A DNA stretch of 64,000 nt from Brugia malayi (Eukaryota > Nematoda > Chromadorea > Rhabditida > Onchocercidae), in contig NW_025062477.1 of assembly GCF_000002995.4 (NCBI RefSeq), positions 6,668,649 through 6,732,648 on the forward strand, read 5' to 3'. The notes beneath the pieces are model-generated. The model was given only the letters and a program-made list of their open reading frames with translations, ran no database searches and was not told where the DNA came from. Of the stretch, positions 24,048-36,402 are shown piece by piece. Made by a program: the position numbers and the translations under genes. Numbering within the stretch: position 1 is the stretch's first letter; each line of letters begins with the position of its first letter.

Positions 24048-27000
24048 TTATTGTCTATAAGCGCCCACAGCTAGAACTAAATTGCGTCGCGTGAAATGCA
24101 AGTCGACGATCGATGTGTTTTTGGTAGCGTATGAATACAGATGAAATCCGCTGGGATTTATCCTGCAATGAAAGTGGCGATAGGAAATGCAGAGTGATCT
24201 TGAATAAAACCTAGCAAGGTCGATGCTGTGTTTCACTATTTCTGCCGTTGCTCCGTAAGTCAACAGAAAATACTTGCTTCATTTACTAATAACAGTTTTT
24301 TAATATGTTTTATGAATAAAATTTCGACTTCACTACAAATTTCTGTAAAGATTATCTAAAGGATTATGAATCACATTAACTTACTTTGGATCATTATTTA
24401 AATGATCCTGTGAACCTGAATGAGCTGTAACCGTATCCACAGAATAAAATGACAACGCTGAATCGGCTCGTGCAACAGTTAGTGCTGCTCCATCACGTGA
24501 GAACTCTACTGGTACCTGGTATGGAAGTGCAGGGACATCCTGCATGCAAACCATTTTTTGTAATGCCATATCCCAGAGAACGAGAGATCCTTCGCTTCCC
24601 AATGATGCCAGATATCGACCACAGGGCGAAATCTGCAACAAAGTAGGGAGAATATTGAGTTGCTAACACGAGTGGATGATCATTTGCAATAGTGATGCTC
24701 CCATCAGTAGTGCAATGCTGCACTTAGACTTCCTGGAAGAGGAAACTTGCCAAAACGTATTAGTTAGGATAACGACAACATCAGATTACTGAATAAATCT
24801 ACATCGAATAAATTTGACTAAAAGACAGCCAAGGTTTATGGGCTACATAAACTATTCCAGCGATAAAAGTATTTCTAAAAACTATAAAATCTGAGCTAAA
24901 ACTAAACAGTCTAAATTGGCGGACACTTTATGAAATTAATGGTGTTGTTTGATTCGGTGAGTAATTACATATAACAAAATTATTTCAGAAACTTCTAAGA
25001 GACTCTTACCTCTAAATTTCATCTAACCTTTAAGACTCAAAAGTTTTAATAAGGAACAATTTTGAATAGTTATTTTTTTTTTTTTGAACCAACCTTTAGT
25101 CCTCGAATAGATCCTTTGTGACCTGCAAAACATCGTACACATGTCCCAGATAATACATCCCAAACACGCACATAACGATCATCACTACCACCTGCGAAAT
25201 AATTACAATTTGGATGAAAATCGATGCAGGTGACATCTGACAATGCATCTGAAAAAATGCGCAACGGTTGCAATCGATCAGTTGTCCAGAGCATCGCAGC
25301 ACCATCGGCACTACCAGTCGCGAAGTAATAGGAACGTGGACTGAATTGCACCTGAAACATATTTTTGTCTAATTCTTTCACAGCTTATATCAGTATATCA
25401 GTTTGTTTGCATCAGTTTGCTTACATCAGTTTGCAAAAATGTGACTTCAAAATGAAAGAAAAACCAACCTCCCAAATTGGTGCAGCATGCTTGTATACTA
25501 CAACATTACTACGGACAGCGAGACTCCATAAACGAACTGTTCCATCTCGTGAGGATGAAAGCAATAGGCGTTTATCAGGAGAAAATGATAACGAGTAAAC
25601 TGGTCCGTTATGACCCTGGAAAAGAAAGATTTACGTGGGGAAAGTATATTTGTGCATTTGCTATCCGAAAACCAAAGTCTTGACAAGGTGCAAACACGAA
25701 CGAAAGAGTTAGAAGCCTGTGGAAGACACGCTGATGCACTAAAATATAAAAGAAATAATATATAGATGTGTAGCTTTCACATGTTCAATTTCCTCATGAG
25801 TTGGATGAAGGATCTAATATATTAACAACAAATCATATATCCCCTAAAAGTTAAAAAATGTAGTTCAAAGACCCAAAAATAAAACTAACTTGAAAAATAA
25901 GCGATGTTGATGCTTCTGAGTCATCGTAAACCTGATCCAGTGCATCTTCAGATTCTTGCTCTATCAATTCCAACTGGTCGATTTTTTTGTATGGCCGAAA
26001 CTTTTCTTCATTTAATGCATGAACCTTAAATAATATAAGGTTCTTTGATAATACTGAAAACCTGTACACTATATAACGTAGATGAAAATTTTGCAAAAGA
26101 TTAATCACAGAAATGATATATCTACATATGGTTACCCTGTCATTTCCTGCTTGAAGTCTATTCCTTCACAAATTTAAAATGGTCAGCTCATGCTATATTT
26201 TTTCATCTGCAACAACTGTATTACAACTGAAAGAATTACTGAAAAACAAATTTGAAGCAATAAGCCTACATAAAGACAGGAATGAAAACATTTTGTAAAA
26301 GAAACATATTGAGAAACTATCGTTAAAATTTACTGAAGATCAATATGAGTATACCTGTATTCTGGAATTTCCAAAACCCAATGCCAAAGCTTCACTGTCT
26401 TCAGCAACATCAGATGCTGTAAGACCACCAGGAGAGTTGAGCACAGTGTAAAGGCATACAGATGGCGGTGTGTCAACAGAAATGCGCATTTTTTTACCCG
26501 ATTCTTTCATATATCTCTTTTCACTGCTGTAAACGATTTGGATTCCCAAAACTTATATAAAAAGAAAAAAATGTTTTAACAAAAACCAACTTTATCAATA
26601 AAAGAATATTTTGAAAAGGAAGAAAAGCAAAAAGATTAACGCTATTGGCAGAGGTATTCGATCAGGTGAAGGTCCATTTGCGTCCTTTTTTTTGTTATCA
26701 TTTCTTTCTTTAATTTTCGGTCGTTTCTTTTCGAGGCCCAGTTGTGTTGAGAAATCTTCTTTTATTGTTCCATAAAACATTTTGTGTCGTCTTTCTAAAA
26801 ATTAATTGGTTCATATGGATCAAAATCAAATCAAATGAATTGTTCAAAATATTTGCAAAGTGAAAGAACAGATTTTAGCAAAAAGGAAAAAAAAATGACT
26901 AGTAGGTCACTTAATGAGGAAGTTACTCGTGTGAAATGGAATTCTTGGAAATAGGAAGACAAAGTGAGTGTTTCCATATGCTAAAATTTCTAATTTTTTG

Positions 27001-28669
27001 CAAGCAGATGGAAATTTAGATGGTAATTTGAAACTACCTTGCTTGCTGACTTGACCAAGAATACCTCCCAGGCTAGCTTCAGTAGCAGATTTTGTTCGCG
27101 AACCATCAATTGCTAAATATATTCAGTATAATTCTAAATTCAGGAAAATCTTCAGATTCCTTTATCCCCACTAATGAATACCAAACAGACACTTTTTCAG
27201 TGAAGTCGTTTTATTCAAGAACTGTAGAATATTTAATTGTTAAACAAAGTAAATTTTAATTGCTAAATGAAGCAAAAACGCCACCTTTTCATCTTCGTCT
27301 AAATATATCATAGCTGTCAGGATTCTCATGTCTAAAACGGACTAAAAGAGAATGCAGAATATTAATGAAAAATTGAAATCCATAGAATGTTGAACAATGA
27401 AAACCTACCTTCAATATGCAAATGATCTCGCATCACATCTCGAACAGTACTATTTCGAGTTAAAAAAGGTTCCAGCTGTTTGATTGCTGATTTTGATATG
27501 CGAACAACAAACTGATTCTTCCTTCAAAATGAGTGATGAGTGGTTCAAGTTTATGAAAGCGAGCAAGTTAAATTAGAAAATTACTGCCTTCCGGAAGCAA
27601 AGTTTCACTTTCAAATTTTAAAATTTTTCAAAAAATATAATCATTTATCTATATTGAGAAAAATTATAATTACGTGAGAGCTTGAACCAATGCATGATTA
27701 ACAGCTTGGCTATGAGTAGAAATGCGGGTAAGCAATTTTGTCTGTTCCTCATACATTGAAGGTACATATCGAGAAAATTTTTCTCCGAATAAAGCCGCTG
27801 AAACAATAAAACTGTTGTAGATTTTCAGCTTGATAAAAATATAAACATAGAAAAAGATACATGAAATTTGAAAAGAAAAAGGTACAGTTGCGAAATAATA
27901 GTAAGACGATGCAAACCTTGTAAACTACGACCCTCGGCAATAAGCTGTATATATAAATGCGCAAATACCGGAAATATTAAAGCGGATAGTTCTGCTCGGA
28001 AATTATCAAAAGAAGAATCAATATGACTGAGAAGCGTCGAAAATTCGCGCATGATAGAGTCACTAAAAATCCGTTAACTTTAACCAAAAAAAAAAACGTT
28101 CACTGTTCTAATGCAGTATAACAACATGTTTGCTGATAAACAACAATGTGCTCTAAGCTCGCTTGATCTTTCCGAAGCGATATACGATAGTCAGCAGTGT
28201 TTCGATAATGTTCAAATGCATTTTTAGAGTTTCACAGAACAACGGCGAATTTTATCCTAATTAATGGTCAATGAAAATCTGATCAATAGAAAAAAACAAA
28301 ACATACTTGTTAGTATCGCCATCGACACCATCTTTCGAAAGACGCAAAACGGTTGCAGCTTCTCTCGACAATGCTTCTTCGGATTCCTTAAAATAATTTA
28401 TGGTTATGCACAAATAAGGATAAGCTATTAGCAATTCTTTTGACGCCGCTACTTTGTACATCTGCTTTGTAGCACAACATTTCTAATATTTTCAAATCAC
28501 CACTACTTAGTTATTACTACGTCATTATAATTTTGTTCCAATGCTCTTATCAACACCAAATTATCACACAAGAAAAAAAATGTACCGTTAAACCATTTTT
28601 CTTGAAAAAGGTTAAAATTTGTTGCAATGACTCGGCTGTCAATGGTTGTTCAAATATATTTCCGTCCAT
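24048..28669 (-). CDS. TAF5: TFIID subunit TAF5 (WD40)
   Basis: Scaffold of the general transcription factor TFIID in the nucleus. Thirteen exons in transcript order: 28669-28586, 28386-28307, 28062-27917, 27797-27674, 27521-27409, 27112-27038, 26794-26641, 26526-26355, 26024-25890, 25615-25469, 25351-25094, 24632-24385, 24162-24048, giving 616 residues with perfect phase. Domains: a LisH-like helix (LQQILTFFKKNGLT, residues 14-28), the TAF5 NTD2 domain (FDNFRAELSALIFPVFAHLY; FVVRISKSAIKQLE; about 55-205), a lysine-rich linker ending PDRIPLP, and a WD40 propeller from about 265 (GHNGPVYSLSFSPDKR, RSYYFATGSADGAAMLW, DDRYVRVWD). The end LHFTRRNLVLAVGAY is the family signature. The start follows a ttacag acceptor two bases upstream. 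It is shorter than the human protein, mostly at the N-terminus. Confidence 0.95.
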
Positions 28670-28676
28670 ATCTGTA
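28670..28676 (-). promoter_or_regulatory. Acceptor beside the TAF5 start codon
   Basis: On the minus strand ttacag lies two bases before the ATG. No upstream exon was found, so spliced-leader addition is likely. Confidence 0.45.
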
Positions 28677-29037
28677 ACTTAAATTTTAGAAATTTTTAAA
28701 ATTCAATAGGCATTTTTAAAATTTAATACGGACCTGAGTAAGGCATTGGTGAAATATATGTATCCGGAACAAATCAATACTCTTTTAAAACACGCAACAA
28801 CTGACAGATTTTATTTGCAAATAATTAGTTCTTTACACAGCGGGAAATGCATATTTAGTAGAGCTATGCTTAACTACTGACTGGAAATTAAAAAAAAAAA
28901 AAAAAAAACAGCAATGAACCATGAGATCAAGTGCCTGTTAAATGATCACTATTTAGTTATTATAATAATATCATCATTTGCTTTCAACTTCATCGTTTCA
29001 ACCATTTTATCAACAACACAATTATCACACACAATTA

Positions 29038-29423
29038 AGTTTGGAGTGCGAGTTTCTTACTTTTTTCATGAATGTGATCCGTCCCGTATACACTTATTCC
29101 ATTCTTCAATTTATTCTACACATTTCCTTCCTATACAGTGCCATTTGCACAAGTACTATCTTTCGAAACCTAACTCAGTCCTACATGCAAGAGGACGATT
29201 TTATTACTACATTTATACCATCCGACTTCTTGCTGACGAGCTATATATATGCTAGTTAACATACAATTATATGTAGATACACATAAATAATCTTCGAAGC
29301 AGGAAACTGCAAAATGCATTGTAATACAGAAAGGAAATCTGTAAAATAAATTGAAGAATGGAATAAGTGGATGCGGGACGGAACACATCCATGAGAAAAA
29401 ATAAGGAACTCGCACCCCAAACT
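29038..29423. repeat. Imperfect inverted repeat, arms about 110 bp
   Basis: The left arm at about 29038-29147 pairs with the reverse complement of about 29308-29423. Shared blocks include ACTTATTCCATTCTTCAATT and CCGTCCCG. By eye identity is roughly 80 percent. The spacer is about 160 bp. This may be a fold-back element or MITE relic. Confidence 0.7.
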
Positions 29424-29816
29424 TTTCTGAAGACCACAAAAGCAGAAAGAAAACAACGACAGTAGGATTGACAATAATAGCAGTCACAAAGACGATGTTG
29501 ATAGAAAATAAATTCGAGATATCTGCCGTTATTAGAAATGAATAAAGATAACCAAATGAAATTGTCATCATTTTGAATCCGATACCATAAGGAACAAGAA
29601 ATCAAAATGTCCTACTAAAATACACAAAGAATACATCATCATGGTGGACTGCTAAAACTGTCATAATCAGACTTGACCAATAATAAGTAACATCAATACT
29701 GTTATCACCGCTTCTATCTAGGAAGTGCTGTTCATGCGCCTGATCAGCAGTATCTGCTAGATCTTTAGAACCGATATAATTTCTCTCAAAAGAGCAGTCC
29801 TATAAATCGCGAATTG

Positions 29817-29942
29817 AGGTGAGCTTACTCCTCAAAAGACCTTGTTTTTTTGCAATGTATGCCAGTAGTTACTAGTTATTCGTTCGAAGAACACCTACCT
29901 TACTTTTGTTATTTCAGGTGAGCTTACTCCTCAAAAGACCTT
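29817..29942. repeat. 27-bp direct repeat pair
   Basis: An identical 27-bp block starting AGGTGAGCTTACTCC occurs at 29817-29843 and 29916-29942. The second copy is immediately preceded by an 18-bp block (29900-29917, sharing two bases) that recurs at 30051-30068. Confidence 0.9.
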
Positions 29943-29951
29943 AGAATAAAA

Positions 29952-30266
29952 AAAGAAAGAGTTTTGATTTGAATACCGTCAAATAGTTTACTGAAAAGTG
30001 AATGACATTGTTAAATCAATTTCCAAATAAAATCTTTTCCTTAAGACCATTTACTTTTGTTATTTCAGTTTGCAAGTACTTCGCGCTCAAACATATTTTT
30101 TATTCTATTTACCAACAATTAAAAACTCACCACCGTGCCTACTGCCAACACGGAACACAGTAAAGAAAGAGTTTTGATTTGAATACCGTCAAATAGTTTA
30201 CTGAAAAGTGAATGACATTGTTAAATCAATTTCCAAATAAAATCTTTTCCTTAAGACCATTTACTT
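29952..30266. repeat. 105-bp perfect direct repeat pair
   Basis: The block at 29952-30056 is repeated without any difference at 30162-30266, offset 210 bp. It begins AAAGAAAGAGTTTTGATTTG and ends AAGACCATTTACTT. Perfect identity in non-coding AT-rich DNA implies a recent duplication or an assembly duplication. Confidence 0.92.
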
Positions 30267-31443
30267 CACACTCACTTAAATATAAACGGAAAAACGTTGA
30301 AAATGAAGTACGCTTGGGAAACAAGTACTATACCACAGTACTAAAATCCTAAAGCTAAGTAATCAGAATGAAGCAATGTATTAAAAGCGTCATGGCCATC
30401 TTCCATACAATGAATTTAATAATATCACCACGACCTACCCTAAGCAAATGCTCGAATTTTCCGAATTTAAAAATCAAGATACTTTTTTTAAGTTGAATAA
30501 GTTTACGTGAAATAATTTGACAAAATTAAGAAAGATTCCATTTCTTAATGTTTGTTGATGATAAAGAAAAGAAGCTTAAAATATCATCTTTCTTCTTTGA
30601 ATTTGAGAAAAAGAAAGAAAAATGTGCATCCTCAATTCCTCAACACAACCTTCAAAAACATATAAGAATAACGAACACGAGCAAATTTTATAAAGGATAA
30701 ACCTCTAGTAAATAACTCTTCACATTCAGTACATTTTAAAATAATTCAAAAAATTCGTGAATTCATAACACGCCAATGAAACTTCAAATGATGAATACAT
30801 CAAACATGATGCGACACTTAGTTCACTATTCTCGAAGGCGAATGTGTGAACCTGTTAATTATGCAGTCCTCGTCACCATCAGCAGACATATAACACCATA
30901 CATATAAAAAGAAAAATTTCAACCTGGAGTATCGACATGCTCAAATTTCGCTAAATTTTGAACCCTTTTAACAACTAGATAAATTACATAAATACACAAT
31001 TATGTGAAAAATAAATGTTGCACTGCAAGCAAATTCGACAACTTCGAATGGAACATGTAAACATTTGCCTAAAACATTTGTCTACCTACATCATCAGAAT
31101 TGGTATGGTATTTTGTTTTGTTTTGTGTAAAGCAACTTTGGTGAAGAACAAAGAATAATGATGCAAAGACCAGAATCAGTGAATGTATCTAATTGTAAAT
31201 GTATAATTGTTATAAATTATTTCATGTAAATTTTATAATAAGGAAAAAATAAGTAGGGTATTTACAAAATTTTAGCAGGCAAAGCTATTTTAGCATTTTT
31301 TCCAAAAATCATGACAAATGAAAATTTCTAAAATTTCTAAACAAATGATCAATTCTCTTAAAAGCCATAAATTTTATATAGACAGTAATATGTCCACAAA
31401 CTACAAATGCGTAAATTAAGATTTGTTACGCAATAATTTTTTG

Positions 31444-32980
31444 TTACAGACGCAAGATGTACTTCATTTTGAGAATAATCCTTAGTGGGAAGCAAAGAAC
31501 TGTAGAAAATAATGAACAGAGTTCATAAACGGACCATGGTGCGCATGCGCCATTGGCATAAAGCACAAATGTTAGGCCATCACCGAATGTATCATTAATG
31601 CGGTAGTAGTTCCTGTAATGAATTCCCAGCTATTACTTTTTTCCGATATTACAAACAAAATCATCACATCCTAATCGGCATGTAAACAATCTGAAAATGA
31701 CCGCGTTTAGCTAATCGTAGGATTAAATGAAATGAATTGATGGACGACCTCATGAAGTTTTCTCGTAAGGCTAATGGAAACACAGTTTGACTCTAATCAC
31801 ACACGCGTAAGCGTTGTAGCGACTGATTAGAAATTCTGATATCAGAAAAGCAATGATGTAGATTACATTACCGTATAATTGCTGAGAGAGCCAAATTGAG
31901 TCAGTAGAGTTCAGTACCAGTAATATTGTTTTTAAAAATAGTGACTGTACAAATAAGATGAATATGACTAAATCATTACTCCTTCCTCTTAAAAAATGCG
32001 TTAAGTGTACAATCACATCAAGTACTATATAACAAGATTATTTGAGTAATCGAATTATCCTGAGATATTGGCAGCCTTTAAAAAATAGAAAAGTTTGTGG
32101 TGCAAACCATCATGTTTATGTAATCGTAAGTACATAATGCTTTATAAATAATGTCTATAGCAGTTAATAAAAAACTTGTCAGTTATCTTTTAATTTACTA
32201 ATAAGATTATTGGATCACTGTTTTATAAAATGAGAAAAAAAACGAAACTTACAAGAGTGTAGTGTGATGACAAAAACCACGTTTTTTGTAGAAATTTATG
32301 GCACCATAATTTGTTGCTAATACATGTAAATAAACAGCTTTTGGATATGGTGGCCGCTGCACTACCATAAACATAAGATGATCAAGCAGACGTGAAGCGA
32401 AACCACGTCGGCGATAAGGTGGGCGTACAGCTACGCTTAATATATACACCACTGGTAAACAGTTACCCGATAAAAGATCACGGTCCTAAAAATACTTAAA
32501 TTACTTGTTATCCACTCACACATTCCATACTATTGGATTCTCTGACGCTACATTCTGAAGACCTGTCCTTATAAACGTTTCTTGCTGGTTTAAAGTTTTC
32601 TCGAATATTTTCTACTTCATCCGGCCATGCGAGTATAATGTATACATTCATCAAATTTGTAAAGAGAGAGTAAAAAAAAAAGGAACCTCAGCATTGCACT
32701 GAGACAAGATTTTGAGCTCAGCGACAAGAATAGCAGCAAGTGCACCTTCATAGGTGATTCCAAAACTAATCAATTTACCATTTAGCACTTCTTCAAACCA
32801 GCAGTCCGGATACTGTATGGGAAAAGATTCGAGGCAAATTGTTTTCACAGTATCCATATCATGCATGCATAACGATCGTATGCTACAGTTTTTATCCTGG
32901 CGCATATTACTGCTTCCAGGTCCATTAATCAGACACTTAACAGCTTCTCTATCATTCAGCGTTTCTCGCCAATTCTTCAT
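31444..32980 (-). CDS. NAA60: N-alpha-acetyltransferase 60 (Golgi NatF)
   Basis: Acetylates N-termini of transmembrane proteins facing the cytosol, at the Golgi. Three exons in transcript order: 32980-32687, 32485-32253, 31612-31444, giving 231 residues, close to the human length. GNAT fold features: [20 protein letters not shown], then [13 protein letters not shown], the acetyl-CoA loop [11 protein letters not shown] preceded by [12 protein letters not shown], then [20 protein letters not shown], and [17 protein letters not shown], which is specific to the NAA60 branch. The start is the first ATG after an in-frame stop. An acceptor (tgtacag) 24 bases upstream suggests trans-splicing. The last exon ends in a basic tail; human NAA60 has a membrane-binding amphipathic tail here. 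Confidence 0.92.
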
Positions 32981-33596
32981 CTCTTTCGATGTCCGCCAAA
33001 TCGCTGTACATCGCTTACTTTATCCATAATAGGGCACTTTGACATTACTTGCATAAAAGTGTGACAAATGACTGCCTGCAAAGTTTATCTGTTATAATCA
33101 CTTTTGGACAACGACTATAAATAAAGCGTCAAACAATCCGACAAATATTACCTAATGTTCGACAGCAATCTGAACCACGCCGTAATATCAAGGCGACCGG
33201 AATAACACTTGAACTTCAACGCACAAAATGAATAATAGATAGCCATACGAACATAAAATATATCTGCAAGCAAAAAGACAACGTTTCTCCAAAAGCTCCT
33301 TGCCATAACTCTATGTTATCAAATGACTTCAACTCTTGCATCCCAGTGCTGAACTCTTCCGCAAACCTGAAGTCAGCTTATATGCAAACAAACTAGCCAC
33401 AAAAGAACTCTCTAATTGTACGACACTCGAAATGAGTGCTGTGAGGAGGACGGACGAATTTAATGCGGCCATAGACTGAACTAGTGTCTGTTTACTATGT
33501 TTCGAGATTGCATGTGAAGTGGAGGGATTACTTGGATTTTTGGAGTTCATTAGGCTAAAAAGATTTTTTTTTAGGGACGTATAGAATTCTAGTTCA
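32981..33596. other. Divergent spacer between NAA60 and MRPL38
   Basis: 616 bp separating two head-to-head genes, so it probably holds both promoters. A serine-rich minus-strand frame at 33329-33550 has no homolog that I recognise. A T-run and ttag acceptor end near 33574, 23 bases before the MRPL38 ATG. Confidence 0.45.
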
Positions 33597-36333
33597 ATGA
33601 AGCGAGCATTCCGTTCTGTTTATGCAGACATTTATGTGAAAGATGCTCATCGCATTAGGGGTACACCGCGTGTTGCTCGACCATGGAGACCTAAAGTTAT
33701 TGCGTGGGCTGGTCCGGCTGCATTTTATCGTAATAGGTTTGTATTTTAGAACAACTTATATCTACGAATTTTGACTTTTTAATTAGACAGAAATTTGTTC
33801 CGCGAAACTGTCATATGTTGCGGAATCTTCCGACAGATGGATCAAGATGCAATCTCTCGGAGAATGTGAAAGCTTTTCGCCGATGAAAGTTGTTTTATTT
33901 TATTCTGTGGGATTTATCTTATTACATGTACATCTGAGTTTTTCACTATACGAAAATTAAGGATATGAATTGATTATTCAGTTATTCTATGAGATATGTG
34001 GGTGATATTTCTCAAAATTTTCCTTTTAGATTTTATGAACCGAATGCTTGGTATAAAGCACGAATAACAAAGCCAGTACTTTATCCGAAAATGCATGTCA
34101 TTGATGTAGATAATCATTTATTATCGCTGAAAGAACGTTTAGCAGGTTATTTCCTTTTTTTTGTTCGTCTAGTTTTTGGAGTTCGACTAAGGTCCTTTCT
34201 TTTTTTTGAACATCTCTTTGATAAAGATAAAACTTCTCTGAAAAAACTTGGAATTTGAATTGTATTAGTGTCAGAATTCTAATAACTTTGTTGTTACAGT
34301 ACCAGAAACAGAAAGATACGATATTGGTTTCAAAAAGAGTGTGTTACCAATATCACTGCAACCATCGGAGTCGAAAAATGTTCCAAAGTTATCCAGGAAA
34401 ATGCATTGTAAGTCCCACTTTTGTGTTTTCAATGTTGTAGAAAATAAAAAACTAATTTCTCATGTTCTTTTTCGGGCAATTTTGACAGACATTCCGTGTT
34501 TTCATGATTTTTTTCTTTTAGTTTGAGTATTTTTCATGAGATTGGTAAAATTGACGTTGCACAATTTTTTTATATTAGAAATGATGGATGTAGCACAGAA
34601 ATCCATACTAAATCATCGGCAGTTGATTGTTTACTGAAGTTACTATTTATAATTAATAACTGAGCATAATTAATTCATCAGTAATAATTCTTTTCATTGC
34701 AGTAACAATAAATTTAAAGAAGGTTGAGCATTGGCAGTTGAGTATTTTTCATCACTATCGCATATTTGATGATATTTTTCACACAAACGTCTTTTTCCAC
34801 AATACGCAAAATATGCAGCTTAAATGGGGTAGTACTGGTCTATATCAAGGAAATTTGATCGATGCCGCTGATACAAGTGCTTACCTATATTTCAAAATTG
34901 AATAAATGTTCATAAATACTGTTTTGGATAATTTAACCGATATAAACTTTTTGATTATCTGGAAATGTTGAAACTAAATTTTTAAGCTTTAATTCGTATT
35001 TAATATAAGTTTGTGCAGTCGATTGGTCTATTTCTGTTTTGTGCTTCATGTTTCATTATTATTATTTAGGTAATAAACCAGATATATGGATTCAATCATT
35101 AAATGGCGGATTCAGTTCATTCGTATTATTGAATCTTGATGGAAACCCATATAGTTGTGGTGGCGAAATTGTCCACTGGTTGGTAGCTAATATTCCAGAT
35201 GGCAAATCTGTAGGTGATGGAACAGAAATAGTTCCATATTTTCAAGTGGTGCCATTCAGAGGAACTGGTTATCACAGAATTGCTTGTTTGTTATTGCGAC
35301 ATAATGAAATTATTAATTTAACTTCGAGAAAACCAAGCAGGTAGTAGATTTAAAAAATTTCCAGCAACCACATATTATTTTAATAATAAGAAAACGAACT
35401 TTCTATAGTCAATCATAACTAAGTTGAAGCAAGACTTGCAGTAACAAAGTGAATAAAATAATAAGATAAGCATAATTTTAGTTTGGTAATATTGACTTTT
35501 GGATGTTATTGCGATAGTTTGTTTTTTGTTTTGACTTTTAGTCCAGCACTGATAGATCGAATTTTCAATGTTGGTCAGCTCTATAAAGAATTCGAGAAAC
35601 AGTGGACCCCTTCCAGTCTTTCATTTGCTCAAGCTTCATGGGATGCTTCTGTTAACGAAGCGCTTCACAGAATTGGTTTATTACAGTTTCAAACTTTCTT
35701 TGCGACGTTTAGGAATACTTCTATAATTTAGAATTTGCAATCACTGATATTTATTGTCAAACATTATTTAGTGGTGTTCCTGTCCTGATTTTCAATTTTT
35801 TGCATCCCCTCGCGATCATCGCTAAGTGACTGGTAATGTAGTTTGCAACTTCGCGTTTCATACGTATACTTACCGGTAAGTACTGCCCTACGGAAAGGAT
35901 AGGTTATGTCAGGTGATTGTATTCTGCCAATATCTTTTAGGGATGAAGTCGCCAATTTATGAATACCAATATTATCCTCCAGTGAAAATGGATCAGAAAG
36001 AATTCCCGCTAAAGCCGCAGCCATTTAATTTGTATGTTTTACATAGATTAACTTACTATTTCTTTAACTTGGAAGTTTCTATTTGTAAGCATGAATATTT
36101 TGGATTACAGATATTTGGATCAGTTTCGAAATCCAAAGGAGATCCATGCGGATTTATTGAAAAAGCGTTTGCAAATGCGGAAGGCAGATAAAAGTCCGGA
36201 ACAACCTAAATACCCTGACATTGACTACGTTGAGCATAAGAGATATATGCCGTTTTGGCAGCATGATAATTTGATAAAGGAGAATTCCGGATTCAGTCGA
36301 TATAGAGTTCTATGGAGCAATCCAATCAGCTGA
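33597..36333 (+). CDS. MRPL38: Mitochondrial large ribosomal subunit protein mL38
   Basis: Structural protein of the mitochondrial 39S subunit with a PEBP (phosphatidylethanolamine-binding) fold. Eight exons: 33597-33736, 34030-34145, 34300-34407, 34703-34876, 35070-35340, 35542-35675, 35941-36031, 36111-36333, giving 418 residues, somewhat longer than the human protein. The PEBP core shows SSFVLLNLDGNPY, GGEIVHWLVANIPDG, PYFQVVPFRGTGYHRIACLL, then FEKQWTPSSLSFAQASWD. The C-terminal part (PIYEYQYYPPVK, YLDQFRNPKEIH) matches the mL38 extension and not cytosolic PEBP. The donor of exon 4 (gtgctt) is unusual but required by phase. AATAAA at 36397-36402 ends the gene. Confidence 0.92.
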
Positions 36334-36396
36334 TTCGTTGAATGCTGGTGATTTGTAATATTTAATTTGTGAGCTTTTGAACGTGGAATAGTTATA

Positions 36397-36402
36397 AATA
36401 AA
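36397..36402 (+). terminator. MRPL38 polyadenylation signal
   Basis: AATAAA, 64 bases after the stop codon. Confidence 0.6.

Larger units (their letters stand above)
28677..31443. other. Repeat-rich spacer between TAF5 and NAA60
   Basis: Holds an inverted repeat (29038-29423) and a mosaic of direct duplications (29817-30266), listed separately. The reading frames at 28914-29605 on both strands are open because the inverted arms read alike; they show no family features. The rest (30.3-31.4 kb) is AT-rich with nothing recognised. Confidence 0.5.

Noticed and set aside
25680..25742. Possible TAF5 exon between WD repeats
   Set aside because: It is open for about 19 codons, but 25890 joins 25615 in phase and gives the expected protein.
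27300..27365. Possible extra TAF5 exon on the minus strand
   Set aside because: An acceptor and open frame exist, but inserting it breaks the phase; exons 27521-27409 and 27112-27038 join directly and match the family without it.
28914..29605. Similar open frames on both strands
   Set aside because: Their likeness comes from the inverted repeat; composition is that of random AT-rich DNA and no family is recognised.
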